A program made the translations under genes and the position numbers. From Halovulum sp039190275 (GTDB taxonomy: Bacteria > Pseudomonadota > Alphaproteobacteria > Rhodobacterales > Rhodobacteraceae), in the NCBI GenBank assembly GCA_039190275.1, contig JBCCYF010000003.1, positions 1-64,000 on the forward strand: DNA of 64,000 nt, written 5' to 3'. This document shows, piece by piece, positions 26,586 through 34,948 of the stretch (positions are counted from its first letter, which is position 1; each line of letters starts with the position of its first letter). Below the pieces are notes generated by a model. That model searched no databases. It was not told the DNA's origin and worked only from the letters and a program-made list of their open reading frames with translations.

Positions 26586-27175
26586 CGCGTCCAGATCTTT
26601 CCGGCACAGCGGTGCTGACAATTGACCTCCAAAACGACTTTCTGGATCCGAAGGGCGCATACGGGCGGGCCGGGCAGACCGCTTCTGCCATTACCGCGCT
26701 TCCTGCCCGGATCCGTCCGTTGATCGACTCCGTGCGCGACGGCGGCGGCCGTTTCATCTCGGCTCAGTTCACCCTGGTCGCGGGTCCGGACAATAAGCCG
26801 CTGATCGCTCCGCATCTGGCACGGTTGCGGCCCTTCCTCGGCAAGGGCGACTTTGCCGCAGGCGCCTGGGGACACAGGTCGGTCGATGCGCTTGGCCGCC
26901 CGGACTATGTTGTCGAGAAAGTGGCCTATTCCGCGTTCTATCAGACACGCCTGGAGTACATTCTGCGGTTTCTGGGGATAAATCGGCTGATCATTGGAGG
27001 GATTGTAACCAACGGCGGTGTGGCCAGTACGGTGCGGGATGCCCATTTGCGAGATATCGACACCGTATTGCTCTCGGATGGCTGTGCTGCGTTTCGCGAG
27101 GATGTGCATGAGGCGACCCTGCTGTCACTGTCAACGGTGACTTCTGTTATGACCTGCGCCAGGGCCATGCCATGA
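26582..27175 (+). CDS. Isochorismatase-fold protein lacking the canonical cysteine
   Basis: This 197-residue protein has the isochorismatase/amidase fold with Asp15 (TIDLQNDF) and Lys113 (VEKVAYSAF) in place. The nucleophile loop, normally of the form GVATNVCVESTARDA, reads IVTNGGVASTVRDA: Gly146 occupies the cysteine position. True isochorismatases such as EntB and PhzD also lack this Cys and use vinyl-ether hydrolysis, so the protein may not be a half-amide amidase. Position between hyuA and the lyase suggests it processes the ring-opened product. Codons aac-ggc-ggt-gtg confirm the Gly-Gly. Confidence 0.85.
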   Translation: MTRPDLSGTAVLTIDLQNDFLDPKGAYGRAGQTASAITALPARIRPLIDSVRDGGGRFISAQFTLVAGPDNKPLIAPHLARLRPFLGKGDFAAGAWGHRSVDALGRPDYVVEKVAYSAFYQTRLEYILRFLGINRLIIGGIVTNGGVASTVRDAHLRDIDTVLLSDGCAAFREDVHEATLLSLSTVTSVMTCARAMP

Positions 27176-28029
27176 CCCTGCGCGCCCTGATCACCGCCCA
27201 AAGCATCCTTGTGGCCCCGGGCGTCTATGATGGGCTTACGGCCACTCTGGCCGCTCAGGCGGGGTTCAATGCGCTCTATCTTTCTGGCGCAGCGGTGGCC
27301 TACACCCGGCTGGGGCGGCCCGATATCGGGCTCACCTCGGTTACCGAAATGGCCGATACGATGGCGCAGATTGCAGACCGGGTCACCCTGCCGGTCATCA
27401 TCGATGGTGACACCGGTTTCGGCAATGCACTGAATGCCCAACGCACCATGCGACTGTACGAACGGGCCGGTGCAAGCGCGGTCCAGGTCGAGGACCAGAC
27501 ATTTCCGAAACGCTGCGGACACCTGCGGGACAAGTCACTGATCCACCCGGCCGAGATGACGGGAAAGATCGCGGCAATGGCAGATGCGCGGTCGAGCCCC
27601 GAAATGCTGATTGTCGCGCGAACGGATGCGATCGCGGTCGAAGGCTTCGATGCAGCGCTTGAGCGCGCCGAGGCCTATGTCGAGGCGGGGGCGGACGCGC
27701 TGTTCATCGAAGCACCGCGCACGATGGATGAGTTGCGCGCTGTTGCAGATCGTTTTGCGGGCCGTGTCCCGCTGATGGCCAATATGGTTGAGGGTGGCGC
27801 CACACCGATCCTGTCGGCGGATGACCTTGAGACCCTCGGGTTTTCCATTGTGATTTTTCCTGGCGGGATCGTGCGCGCGCTGGCACGGACCGCCGAGGCG
27901 TATTACGCGAACCTTTACGGCGCGGGGTCGAACGCCGGGTTTGCGGACAGGATGTTCGACTTTGACGGGCTCAACGCCCGGATCGGGACGGATGAAATCC
28001 TAGCTCTGGGCAAAACCTACGACCCATGA
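27172..28029 (+). CDS. Isocitrate lyase/PEP mutase-superfamily C-C lyase
   Basis: This 285-residue TIM-barrel protein has the metal-binding VIIDGDTGFG (Asp78, Asp80), VEDQ (Glu107, Asp108) and the lyase-specific FPKRCGH loop with catalytic Cys115. KRCGH marks true carbon-carbon lyases (2-methylisocitrate lyase, 2,3-dimethylmalate lyase) rather than PEP mutase or phosphonopyruvate hydrolase. Together with the LeuCD-like hydratase in the same regulon, cleavage of a 2-hydroxy-alkyl dicarboxylate to pyruvate or another 2-oxoacid plus a short acid is the simplest reading. Overlaps neighbours by four bases on both sides. Confidence 0.88.
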   Translation: MTLRALITAQSILVAPGVYDGLTATLAAQAGFNALYLSGAAVAYTRLGRPDIGLTSVTEMADTMAQIADRVTLPVIIDGDTGFGNALNAQRTMRLYERAGASAVQVEDQTFPKRCGHLRDKSLIHPAEMTGKIAAMADARSSPEMLIVARTDAIAVEGFDAALERAEAYVEAGADALFIEAPRTMDELRAVADRFAGRVPLMANMVEGGATPILSADDLETLGFSIVIFPGGIVRALARTAEAYYANLYGAGSNAGFADRMFDFDGLNARIGTDEILALGKTYDP

Positions 28030-29396
28030 GCATCGCGGCCAGCCCGGAACGGTTCGATACCACGGTCGAGACGCTCATCGTCGGGGCCGGGGCCTGTGGC
28101 CTTGTCGCGGCGCTTGCGGCCCGCGAGGCTGGACAGTCCGTGCTGGTTCTTGAGCGGGACGCAGTACCCGCAGGTTCCACTGCGCTGAGCGCCGGTCTGA
28201 TCCCCGGCGCCGGGACCGCCCAGCAGGCCGCCTGTGGTGTTGCAGACAGTGCGGCCCTGTTCGCGCAGGATATCCAGTCAAAAGCGGGGAGCGAGAATGA
28301 CCCGGCACACGTCAAAACGCTCGCCGATGCGTCAGGACCGGCGATCGACTGGCTCACATCGGCGCATGGCGTACCTTTGACCCTGGTCACCGATTTCGAC
28401 TACCCAGGACATAGCCGCCGGCGGATGCACGGTGTGCCGAGCCGCGCCGGTCGCGATCTGATCAACGTTCTGCGCAGCCGGGCCGAGGCTTTGGACATCG
28501 ACATAATTTGCGACCGTCATGTTCCAACACTTTTCGCCCGCAATGACCGCATCACAGGTGCTCAGGCGGACCGCCCTGACGGGGGTGCGGATCTGGTGGG
28601 ATGTGCCCGTCTGATCCTTGCCTCCAACGGGTTCGGCGGCAACCGCGATATGGTCCGCGCACATATGCCCGAGATCGCCGAGGCGCTGTGGTTCGGGCAT
28701 GGGGGAAATCAGGGCGATGCAGTTTTATGGGGTCAGGCGCTGGGCGCAGACGTGTCACATATGGGCGCGTTTCAGGGACATGGGAATGTCGCGCACCCGC
28801 ATGGTGTTCTGATCAGCTGGGCGGTCATCACCCAAGGTGGAGTTCAGATCAATTCCGATGGCAAACGCTTCTGGGATGAGTCGCAAGGGTACTCGGAAGC
28901 GGCGCGAGCCGTCCTTGAGCAACCGGGCGGTATTGCATGGACCATCTTCGATACCCGCATTGCGACCATCGCGCGTCAATTCGCCGATTTTCAGGCGGCA
29001 GAGGCGTGCGGGGCGATCCTGACCGCGGACACGCTGGGCGGGCTGGCAGCCAAAATGGGGGTGCCGGCGGATCCGCTTGCCCAGAACCTGGCGGCGCATT
29101 GCCCGTTTGGACGCGACTTTTCAGGATGCCAACCGCTTGCGCCCCCGTATTGCGCGGTCCGGGTGACGGGTGCGCTGTTTCATACCCAAGGCGGGCTTCG
29201 GGTCGATGGCCGTGCCCGCGTGGTCAAATCCTGTGGGACGGCGTTGCCGAACCTTTATGCGGGGGGCGGCGCGGCTGTCGGTGTGTCAGGTGCGGGTGAC
29301 GCGGGGTACTTGTCTGGGAACGGGCTGCTGGCGGCTGTGGTGCTGGGGCGCATTGCCGGAGAGGATTGGCCTGATCCGCAGAAAGATCTAGACTAG
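28026..29396 (+). CDS. FAD-dependent fumarate-reductase/3-ketosteroid-dehydrogenase-like flavoprotein
   Basis: This 456-residue flavoprotein has an N-terminal Rossmann motif TLIVGAGACGLVAALAAREAG (about residues 16-36), the middle LILASNGFGGN, and a late FAD-contact block NLYAGGGAAVGVSGAGDAGYLSGNGLLAA. It resembles soluble fumarate reductase-like oxidoreductases such as tricarballylate dehydrogenase. It probably adds or removes the double bond of a dicarboxylate intermediate. Four-base overlap with the lyase gene places it in the same operon. Confidence 0.87.
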   Translation: MSIAASPERFDTTVETLIVGAGACGLVAALAAREAGQSVLVLERDAVPAGSTALSAGLIPGAGTAQQAACGVADSAALFAQDIQSKAGSENDPAHVKTLADASGPAIDWLTSAHGVPLTLVTDFDYPGHSRRRMHGVPSRAGRDLINVLRSRAEALDIDIICDRHVPTLFARNDRITGAQADRPDGGADLVGCARLILASNGFGGNRDMVRAHMPEIAEALWFGHGGNQGDAVLWGQALGADVSHMGAFQGHGNVAHPHGVLISWAVITQGGVQINSDGKRFWDESQGYSEAARAVLEQPGGIAWTIFDTRIATIARQFADFQAAEACGAILTADTLGGLAAKMGVPADPLAQNLAAHCPFGRDFSGCQPLAPPYCAVRVTGALFHTQGGLRVDGRARVVKSCGTALPNLYAGGGAAVGVSGAGDAGYLSGNGLLAAVVLGRIAGEDWPDPQKDLD

Positions 29397-29419
29397 GGCA
29401 AAGTTTCAGGAGACCTCCA

Positions 29420-30634
29420 ATGCCAGATGGAATGCAGCAGAACCATGGACCGTCGCTTGCCGGTTTTGATTGGACCGACCCGTTCCGTCTGGCCGATCAA
29501 CTGAGCGAGGAGGAGCGGCTGGTTGCCAAAAGCGCCGCTGCCTATGCCGCAGACAAGCTGGAACCGCGCGTGACCGACGCCTTTCTGAACGAACGTGTCG
29601 CGCCAGAGATTTTTGCCGAAATGGGGGAGATGGGGCTTCTGGGGGTGACCGCGCCCGAAAGCTACGGGGGGCTTGGCGCGGGCTATGTCACCTATGGTTT
29701 GGTCGCGCGCGAGATTGAGCGTATCGACAGCGGGTACCGCTCCATGATGTCGGTGCAGTCCAGCCTGGTGATCTATCCGATACATGCCTATGGAACCGAA
29801 GAACAAAGACGGAAGTTTCTACCCGGTCTGACCAACGGCACATCGATCGGCTGCTTTGGTCTGACCGAACCGGACGCGGGCTCGGATCCGGGTGGTATGA
29901 AAACCCGGGCCGAGAAGACAGCGACCGGTTATCGTCTGACCGGGGCCAAAACCTGGATCTCTAACAGCCCGATAGCGGACGTCTTTGTTGTCTGGGCCAA
30001 GTCCGATGCGCATCAGGGTCGGATCCGCGGCTTTATCCTGGAAAAAGGCATGCAGGGTCTCAGCGCGCCGAAGATCGGCGGCAAACTTTCTCTGCGTGCT
30101 TCGGTCACGGGTGAGATCGTCATGGATGGGGTTGATGTGGGCGAGGATGCGCTTCTTCCCAATGTGGAGGGTCTCAAAGGTCCTTTCGGCTGCCTCAATC
30201 GCGCGCGTTATGGCATCAGTTGGGGCGTGATGGGTGCGGCCGAGGCCTGCTGGCACCGTGCCCGGCAGTACGGGCTTGACCGGGTTCAGTTTGGCAAACC
30301 GCTGGCACAGACGCAGTTGTTTCAGAAAAAGCTCGCCGATATGCAGTCCGAGATCGCCCTTGGCCTTCAGGCCAGCCTCAGGGTCGGACGGATGCTGGAC
30401 GAGGGCACCTGCGCGCCGGAGGCGATCAGCCTGGTCAAACGCAACAATTGCGGCAAGGCCCTGGACATCGCACGCAACGCGCGGGACATGCACGGCGGCA
30501 ATGGCATCATGGCCGAATACCATGTGATGCGGCATGCTCAAAACCTCGAAACGGTCAACACATACGAAGGCACCCATGATGTGCACGCGCTGATCCTGGG
30601 GCGCGCGCAGACGGGTCTTCAGGCATTCTTCTGA
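29420..30634 (+). CDS. gcdH: Acyl-CoA dehydrogenase, glutaryl-CoA dehydrogenase-like
   Basis: This 404-residue flavoenzyme matches glutaryl-CoA dehydrogenases: DWTDPFRLADQLSEEER at the N-terminus, GCFGLTEPDAGSDPGGMKT, the NRARYGISWGVMGAAEACW region and the catalytic base in NTYEGTHDVHALILGR (Glu about 383). The typical reaction is glutaryl-CoA to crotonyl-CoA plus CO2. ATG 29420 follows CAGGAGA. It lies 23 bases after the flavoprotein gene, so it may be the end of the hydantoinase operon or have its own role in lysine/tryptophan catabolism. Confidence 0.9.
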   Translation: MPDGMQQNHGPSLAGFDWTDPFRLADQLSEEERLVAKSAAAYAADKLEPRVTDAFLNERVAPEIFAEMGEMGLLGVTAPESYGGLGAGYVTYGLVAREIERIDSGYRSMMSVQSSLVIYPIHAYGTEEQRRKFLPGLTNGTSIGCFGLTEPDAGSDPGGMKTRAEKTATGYRLTGAKTWISNSPIADVFVVWAKSDAHQGRIRGFILEKGMQGLSAPKIGGKLSLRASVTGEIVMDGVDVGEDALLPNVEGLKGPFGCLNRARYGISWGVMGAAEACWHRARQYGLDRVQFGKPLAQTQLFQKKLADMQSEIALGLQASLRVGRMLDEGTCAPEAISLVKRNNCGKALDIARNARDMHGGNGIMAEYHVMRHAQNLETVNTYEGTHDVHALILGRAQTGLQAFF

Positions 30635-31125
30635 TGCGCGGAACGTCGGTCGGTCTATGTTTTGCCATGCTGGCGGGGGGACCGGTCGGTGCCCTCAGTT
30701 GCATGGCGCCGAACGCAGCGCGCACCTTCAATGAGTTGGCCGAAGCCGAGGCAACCTATTACGTGGGCATCGGCGCGTTCACCGCGCCGTCAGCGGTGCC
30801 GGAATTACCCAAAGGGCAAAGCGGTTCGGCGCGGATGTACTTTGAAGGTGAGCTATTCAGCCGTCTGGAAACCGTGCCATACGCCGGTTCGGTGGGCGTG
30901 ACGGTGGAATGTGCCGCAGTCTGGTGTGCGTCCTTTCCCGAAAGGAACCAAGACCTGCTGGTTTTTCTTGAGGCCGGCGCAGATCGTTCGATGACCCTGA
31001 CCGAAGGACCATGCCCCTTCCGAGTCTTGCCGGTGCCCACCCAAGAACAACGCGGCGCGCTCTTTGATTGCATGAAGGAACACCGCTGCGGGCCTGATCA
31101 AATTACCGCGTTTGAACGGGAATAG
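30634..31125 (+). CDS. Exported cysteine-containing hypothetical protein
   Basis: This 163-residue protein has a signal peptide (about residues 1-21, cleavage near VGA-LSC). A mature domain follows with six cysteines after the leader, including VECAAVWCASF and a late CMKEHRCG. I do not recognise the family. Its start codon shares one base with the preceding stop (TGATG), so it is read with the acyl-CoA dehydrogenase gene. Even cysteine number suggests disulfides in the periplasm. Confidence 0.65.
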   Translation: MRGTSVGLCFAMLAGGPVGALSCMAPNAARTFNELAEAEATYYVGIGAFTAPSAVPELPKGQSGSARMYFEGELFSRLETVPYAGSVGVTVECAAVWCASFPERNQDLLVFLEAGADRSMTLTEGPCPFRVLPVPTQEQRGALFDCMKEHRCGPDQITAFERE

Positions 31126-31219
31126 TCCGCCGAGCCAGCATTGCCTCGGTTTCAGAGTTCACATAGAATTGGTCGGGTAATCAGACCAACTGACGCGGTT
31201 ACGGGAACGGAGAGCGTTT

Positions 31220-32422
31220 ATGCCCACGATCACCACCATTGAAGATTTGCGCCGTCTGGCCAAGTGGCGTGTGCCGCGGATGTTCTATGATTACGCGGAC
31301 AGCGGGTCCTGGACCGAGCAAACCTACCGCGAAAACACATCGATCTTTGAGCAGATCCGCCTGCGCCAGCGTGTGGCCGTGAATATGGAGGGCCGGACGA
31401 CCAAGACCAAAATGGTGGGTGAGGATGTGGCAATGCCTGTCGCGATCGCGCCGACCGGTCTGACCGGAATGCAGCACGCGGATGGCGAGATCCTTGCCGC
31501 GCAGGCTGCCGAGAAGTTTGGCGTCCCCTTCACCTTATCGACCATGTCCATCTGCTCGATCGAGGATGTGGCTGCGGCAACCACCAAACCCTTCTGGTTC
31601 CAGCTTTACGTGATGCGTGACCGCGAGTTTGCGGGCAACCTGATCGACCGGGCAAAAGCCGCAGGGTGTTCGGCGCTGGTGCTTACGCTTGACCTTCAAA
31701 TGATCGGTCAGCGGCACAAGGACATCAAGAACGGCCTGAGCGCGCCACCCAAGCTTACACTTGCAAACATCCTCAACATTGCCACCAAGCCGCGGTGGTG
31801 CTGGGGCATGCTCCAGACTCATCGCCGGACGTTCCGCAACATCGTGAACCATGCCAAGGGCGTAACGGATATGGGCTCGCTTGCCGAATGGACACATGCG
31901 CAATTTGACCAGAGCCTCACATGGGATGACATTGACTGGATCCGGGAGAGGTGGGGCGGCACCTTTATAATCAAGGGTATCCTGGATGTGGAGGACGCAA
32001 AGATCGCTGCAGACAAAGGGGCGGATGCCATCATTGTGTCGAACCACGGCGGGCGCCAACTGGACGGTGCTTTAACCTCGCTGCATGTTTTGCCCGAGAT
32101 CGCGGCCGCGGTTGGTGATCGTGTAGAGGTGCATTTTGATGGCGGTATCCGCTCGGGTCAGGATGTGCTGAAAGCCGTCGCCATGGGAGCGAAGGGAACC
32201 TATATCGGGCGCGCGTTCCTCTATGGTTTGGGCGCGATGGGAAGGTCCGGTGTGACTGCTGCCCTGGACGTCATCTACAAGGAACTGGACACGACGATGG
32301 GCCTGTGCGGCCGAACAGATATCCACGATCTCAACAATGACAACCTTATTTTCCCGCATCAGGTCCCTGCCCCCTTTGGTCCCGCCGAATGGGCCGCGGA
32401 AAACCGCCTTGCGGCGGAATGA
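31220..32422 (+). CDS. lldD: FMN-dependent alpha-hydroxyacid dehydrogenase (L-lactate dehydrogenase-like)
   Basis: This 400-residue TIM-barrel flavoenzyme carries IEDLRRLAKWRVPRMFYDYADSGS at the N-terminus, the FMN/substrate region PIAPTG-like VAIAPTGLTGMQ, and the active-site base in SNHGGRQLDG (His about 276), then FDGGIRSGQDVLKAVAMGAKGTYIGR. Substrates of the family include lactate, glycolate and mandelate; which applies here is not visible. ATG 31220 is the chosen start. It follows the hydantoinase operon in the same direction after a 94-base gap and could oxidise a hydroxyacid product. Confidence 0.9.
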   Translation: MPTITTIEDLRRLAKWRVPRMFYDYADSGSWTEQTYRENTSIFEQIRLRQRVAVNMEGRTTKTKMVGEDVAMPVAIAPTGLTGMQHADGEILAAQAAEKFGVPFTLSTMSICSIEDVAAATTKPFWFQLYVMRDREFAGNLIDRAKAAGCSALVLTLDLQMIGQRHKDIKNGLSAPPKLTLANILNIATKPRWCWGMLQTHRRTFRNIVNHAKGVTDMGSLAEWTHAQFDQSLTWDDIDWIRERWGGTFIIKGILDVEDAKIAADKGADAIIVSNHGGRQLDGALTSLHVLPEIAAAVGDRVEVHFDGGIRSGQDVLKAVAMGAKGTYIGRAFLYGLGAMGRSGVTAALDVIYKELDTTMGLCGRTDIHDLNNDNLIFPHQVPAPFGPAEWAAENRLAAE

Positions 32423-33020
32423 TACGCTCGACAGGGCAGCAAGGTTTGCCCTTGGAACCGTGGTCGCGTTCCGTCGGCTGCATAAGACACCAGGTTCCAC
32501 CTGACCAGTTGGTTCCTTTCTTGGATCCTGCCATGCCAGGCAAAAGTCCTCGTCCAGAGCCTTTTCGACTTTAGGGATTTTCAGTTGGTTCAATGCTAAG
32601 CCGAAACGCTTCGACCTGTCCAAGTCCACAGACCTTCAAAACAATTGCTTTGGCAAATGCGCCATTGCTGCCTTCGGCCATTCGACCTTGCGGCGCGAAC
32701 TTCAAGAAAGCCAAGGGGCTGGTGAAAAATTCGAGAGTCTGACACTTGCACTATTTCACATGATTCCATTGCAACAGCCAAATCGAAACCAAGTGCCCGA
32801 TGGAGCGCTTGAGAACCTCGCATATCTCCAACTCTGGTCTCAGGCCAACACTGCACCGCAGAAGCTGCGTATAGGCCCTATAAGCGTAAGTCTTTATACA
32901 TTATCGCAAGAAACGGGGTTTTCATCAGACCCGAACGAAGTTGCTGTCAACATACAACGACGCGCGGTGAGCCGACATCGAACTGAGACCTTGCTGAAGT
33001 ACGGTTCGAAAACAGCACAA
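32423..33020. other. Intergenic stretch, no convincing gene
   Basis: About 600 bases of comparatively A+T-rich DNA separate the hydroxyacid dehydrogenase from the cupin gene. Short open frames exist on both strands, including about 50 minus-strand codons ending near 32571, but none has a good ribosome site or recognisable family. It may be a decayed gene. The last bases supply the ribosome site of the cupin gene. Confidence 0.5.
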
Positions 33021-33031
33021 GGAGGGTTACT

Positions 33032-33574
33032 TTGAGCAAACCTGTTGTCAACATTCACGATGTCGCCGCCGACCCCGAATTCGTGCTCAGCCGAGAGCGC
33101 AGGGGCCGCTTCGAGGCTCAGCTTGCCCTGGTCGGAAAAGCACTGGGCACCAAGGGAATTGGTATCAATCTTACCATCGTGCCCCCCAATTCCAAGGCCT
33201 TTCCAAGGCACTATCACTACCACAATGATGAGATGTTCGTCATTTTAGAAGGCACCGGCACACTCCATTTTGGTGAGGACGACTTTCCACTGAAACCAAT
33301 GGACGTGATAAACATCGAAGCTGGAACAGGGGTGCCTTTCCAAATAGATAATACATCCCAAAGCGAGCTTCGCTACCTCGCGCTTTCGACGCTCGATCCC
33401 ACGGATGTCTTTGTCTATCCAGATTCAAACAAAATCGGGATCATGGCAAAAGGTGCGCCGTTTCGCGACTTGTCCGGTGACGGGCTTCAGCGCATGATTA
33501 AGTTCATTCCCGCCGAAACCGATGAAGACTATTATCACCGCGAGCCAGAGGCGGAGGAGAACACGAAGTCGTAG
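33032..33574 (+). CDS. Cupin-domain protein
   Basis: This 180-residue protein has a single cupin: metal-ligand motif 1 is HYHYHNDEMFVILEGTGTLHFG (about residues 54-75) with His and Glu ligands, and motif 2 follows around PMDVINIEAGTGVPFQIDN. The start is TTG 33032, supported by GGAGG at 33021-33025. Downstream residues are acidic and may form a tail (about residues 160-180). Cupins of this type include sugar-binding or dioxygenase-like proteins; no specific activity is assigned. It stands alone between two gene-poor stretches. Confidence 0.82.
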   Translation: MSKPVVNIHDVAADPEFVLSRERRGRFEAQLALVGKALGTKGIGINLTIVPPNSKAFPRHYHYHNDEMFVILEGTGTLHFGEDDFPLKPMDVINIEAGTGVPFQIDNTSQSELRYLALSTLDPTDVFVYPDSNKIGIMAKGAPFRDLSGDGLQRMIKFIPAETDEDYYHREPEAEENTKS

Positions 33575-34005
33575 TCAATTCGCTTCCCGTACATCGCATT
33601 GTGGCTCAGCTGAACCGGCTTTCTTCGGCCTGAAGTACGAAGTGCTTGTCCGTTTGGCCATCTACAAAGCGCATGGATATGTGTAGCAGTCTTGTTGGGC
33701 CTGCTGCGGGGCCAAGTGACCCGCCGATCCAGAGCGCTGTTTGTCGCAATGGCTGTGGCGTTGCTGTCGTCGCTTGCCCGAGCCACGTACCTGCTTGAGC
33801 GGCAACCTGTGCTAGGGGGCCCATATGCGGAGATGTTAGGGCTTCACCTTGTGGACCTTCGCCTGGCAGTGCCTCGCTGCGTTGGTCTGAGGTCCCACCA
33901 GATCAAAGGGGGCAGGCGACGGGATGGAGAATACGTATCTCTCTATTAGCAGCCGGATACTCTCGCGCCGGCCCTTCGGTGGGCCGCGATGGACGTTTCC
34001 CTGCC
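33575..34005. other. Intergenic stretch between cupin gene and trpA
   Basis: About 430 bases between the cupin stop and the convergent trpA stop. Overlapping short frames are present on both strands, but none shows a family motif or ribosome site. No strong terminator stem was found. Possible remnant DNA. Confidence 0.45.
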
Positions 34006-34797
34006 CTAGTGTCCGTGCGCGCCTTCTGCGAGGGATCTGACAAAAGCCAGAACGTCCTGTGTTGGTTTTCCGGCGCCAAGTTCGTTTACAATGGCGGATC
34101 CCACGACTGTACCATCGGCCACCGCGGCAATGTCTTTGGCGGCTGTTGGTGTCTTGATCCCGAAACCGACGCAAACCGGTAAATTGGTGGCTGCTTTGAT
34201 CCGCGCAACCTCGGGCGCTACAGCGGCCGCATCGGCTGCAGCCGCGCCGGTGATACCGGTAATCGAGACATAGTACACAAAGCCAGAGGTGTTCCGGAGG
34301 ACCGTGGGCAGGCGGGCGTCGTCGGTTGTTGGCGTCGCCAAACGGATAAAATCCAGTCCCGCGGCCTGTGCGGGAAGGCAGAGTTCTTCATCTTCCTCGG
34401 GGGGAAGGTCAACCACAATCAGGCCGTCGACCCCTGCGTGTTTTGCCGCCTCAAGAAACCTGCTCACACCCATGGAATAAATGGGGTTGTAGTACCCCAT
34501 CAGAACAATTGGGGTCGTACTGTCGTTGGTCCGGAACGCCGCCGCCAGCGCCAGCGTCTTTTCAAGTGTCATGCCGGCCTCCAGCGCGCGGCCCGCTGCA
34601 AGCTGAATGGCCGGACCATCGGCCATCGGATCGGTAAAAGGCAGCCCAAGCTCAATGATGTCCACGCCCGCATGGGGCAACCCGCATACCAGTTCCAGCG
34701 AGGTATCGTAGTCCGGATCGCCAGCCATAACATAGGCAATGAATGCCGACTTGCCCTCGGCCCTAAGCCGCGCAAAGGTTGCGTCGATCCGTGTCAT
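34006..34797 (-). CDS. trpA: Tryptophan synthase alpha chain
   Basis: This 263-residue TIM barrel splits indole-3-glycerol phosphate to indole and glyceraldehyde 3-phosphate. Catalytic Glu49 (DIIELGLPFTDPMADG) and Asp60 are exactly at the E. coli TrpA positions. The phosphate-binding GFGIKTPTAAKDIA and VVGSAIVNEL blocks are present. trpB is not adjacent in this window. It diverges from ychF with about 150 bases between. Confidence 0.95.
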   Translation of the reverse strand: MTRIDATFARLRAEGKSAFIAYVMAGDPDYDTSLELVCGLPHAGVDIIELGLPFTDPMADGPAIQLAAGRALEAGMTLEKTLALAAAFRTNDSTTPIVLMGYYNPIYSMGVSRFLEAAKHAGVDGLIVVDLPPEEDEELCLPAQAAGLDFIRLATPTTDDARLPTVLRNTSGFVYYVSITGITGAAAADAAAVAPEVARIKAATNLPVCVGFGIKTPTAAKDIAAVADGTVVGSAIVNELGAGKPTQDVLAFVRSLAEGAHGH

Positions 34798-34948
34798 CTG
34801 AGGCCCGCCCCTTCGTCTACCAAGCGCATTGCATGAGACAGAAGGAGGGGAAAATCAAGGCAGGTGGTCGAAATTCCTACGTCGTCTTGACCCAGGGCCA
34901 CCACCGCCCCTACATGCGCGGCACACAGAATAGTCACAGGGGCAGCGA

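Noticed and set aside
32688..33035. 115-codon plus-strand frame before the cupin gene
   Set aside because: No recognised family or ribosome site, and it ends inside the well-supported TTG start region of the cupin gene.
33692..33949. 85-codon plus-strand frame and an overlapping minus-strand frame between the cupin gene and trpA
   Set aside because: Neither has a family motif or a ribosome site; listed as gene-poor DNA instead.
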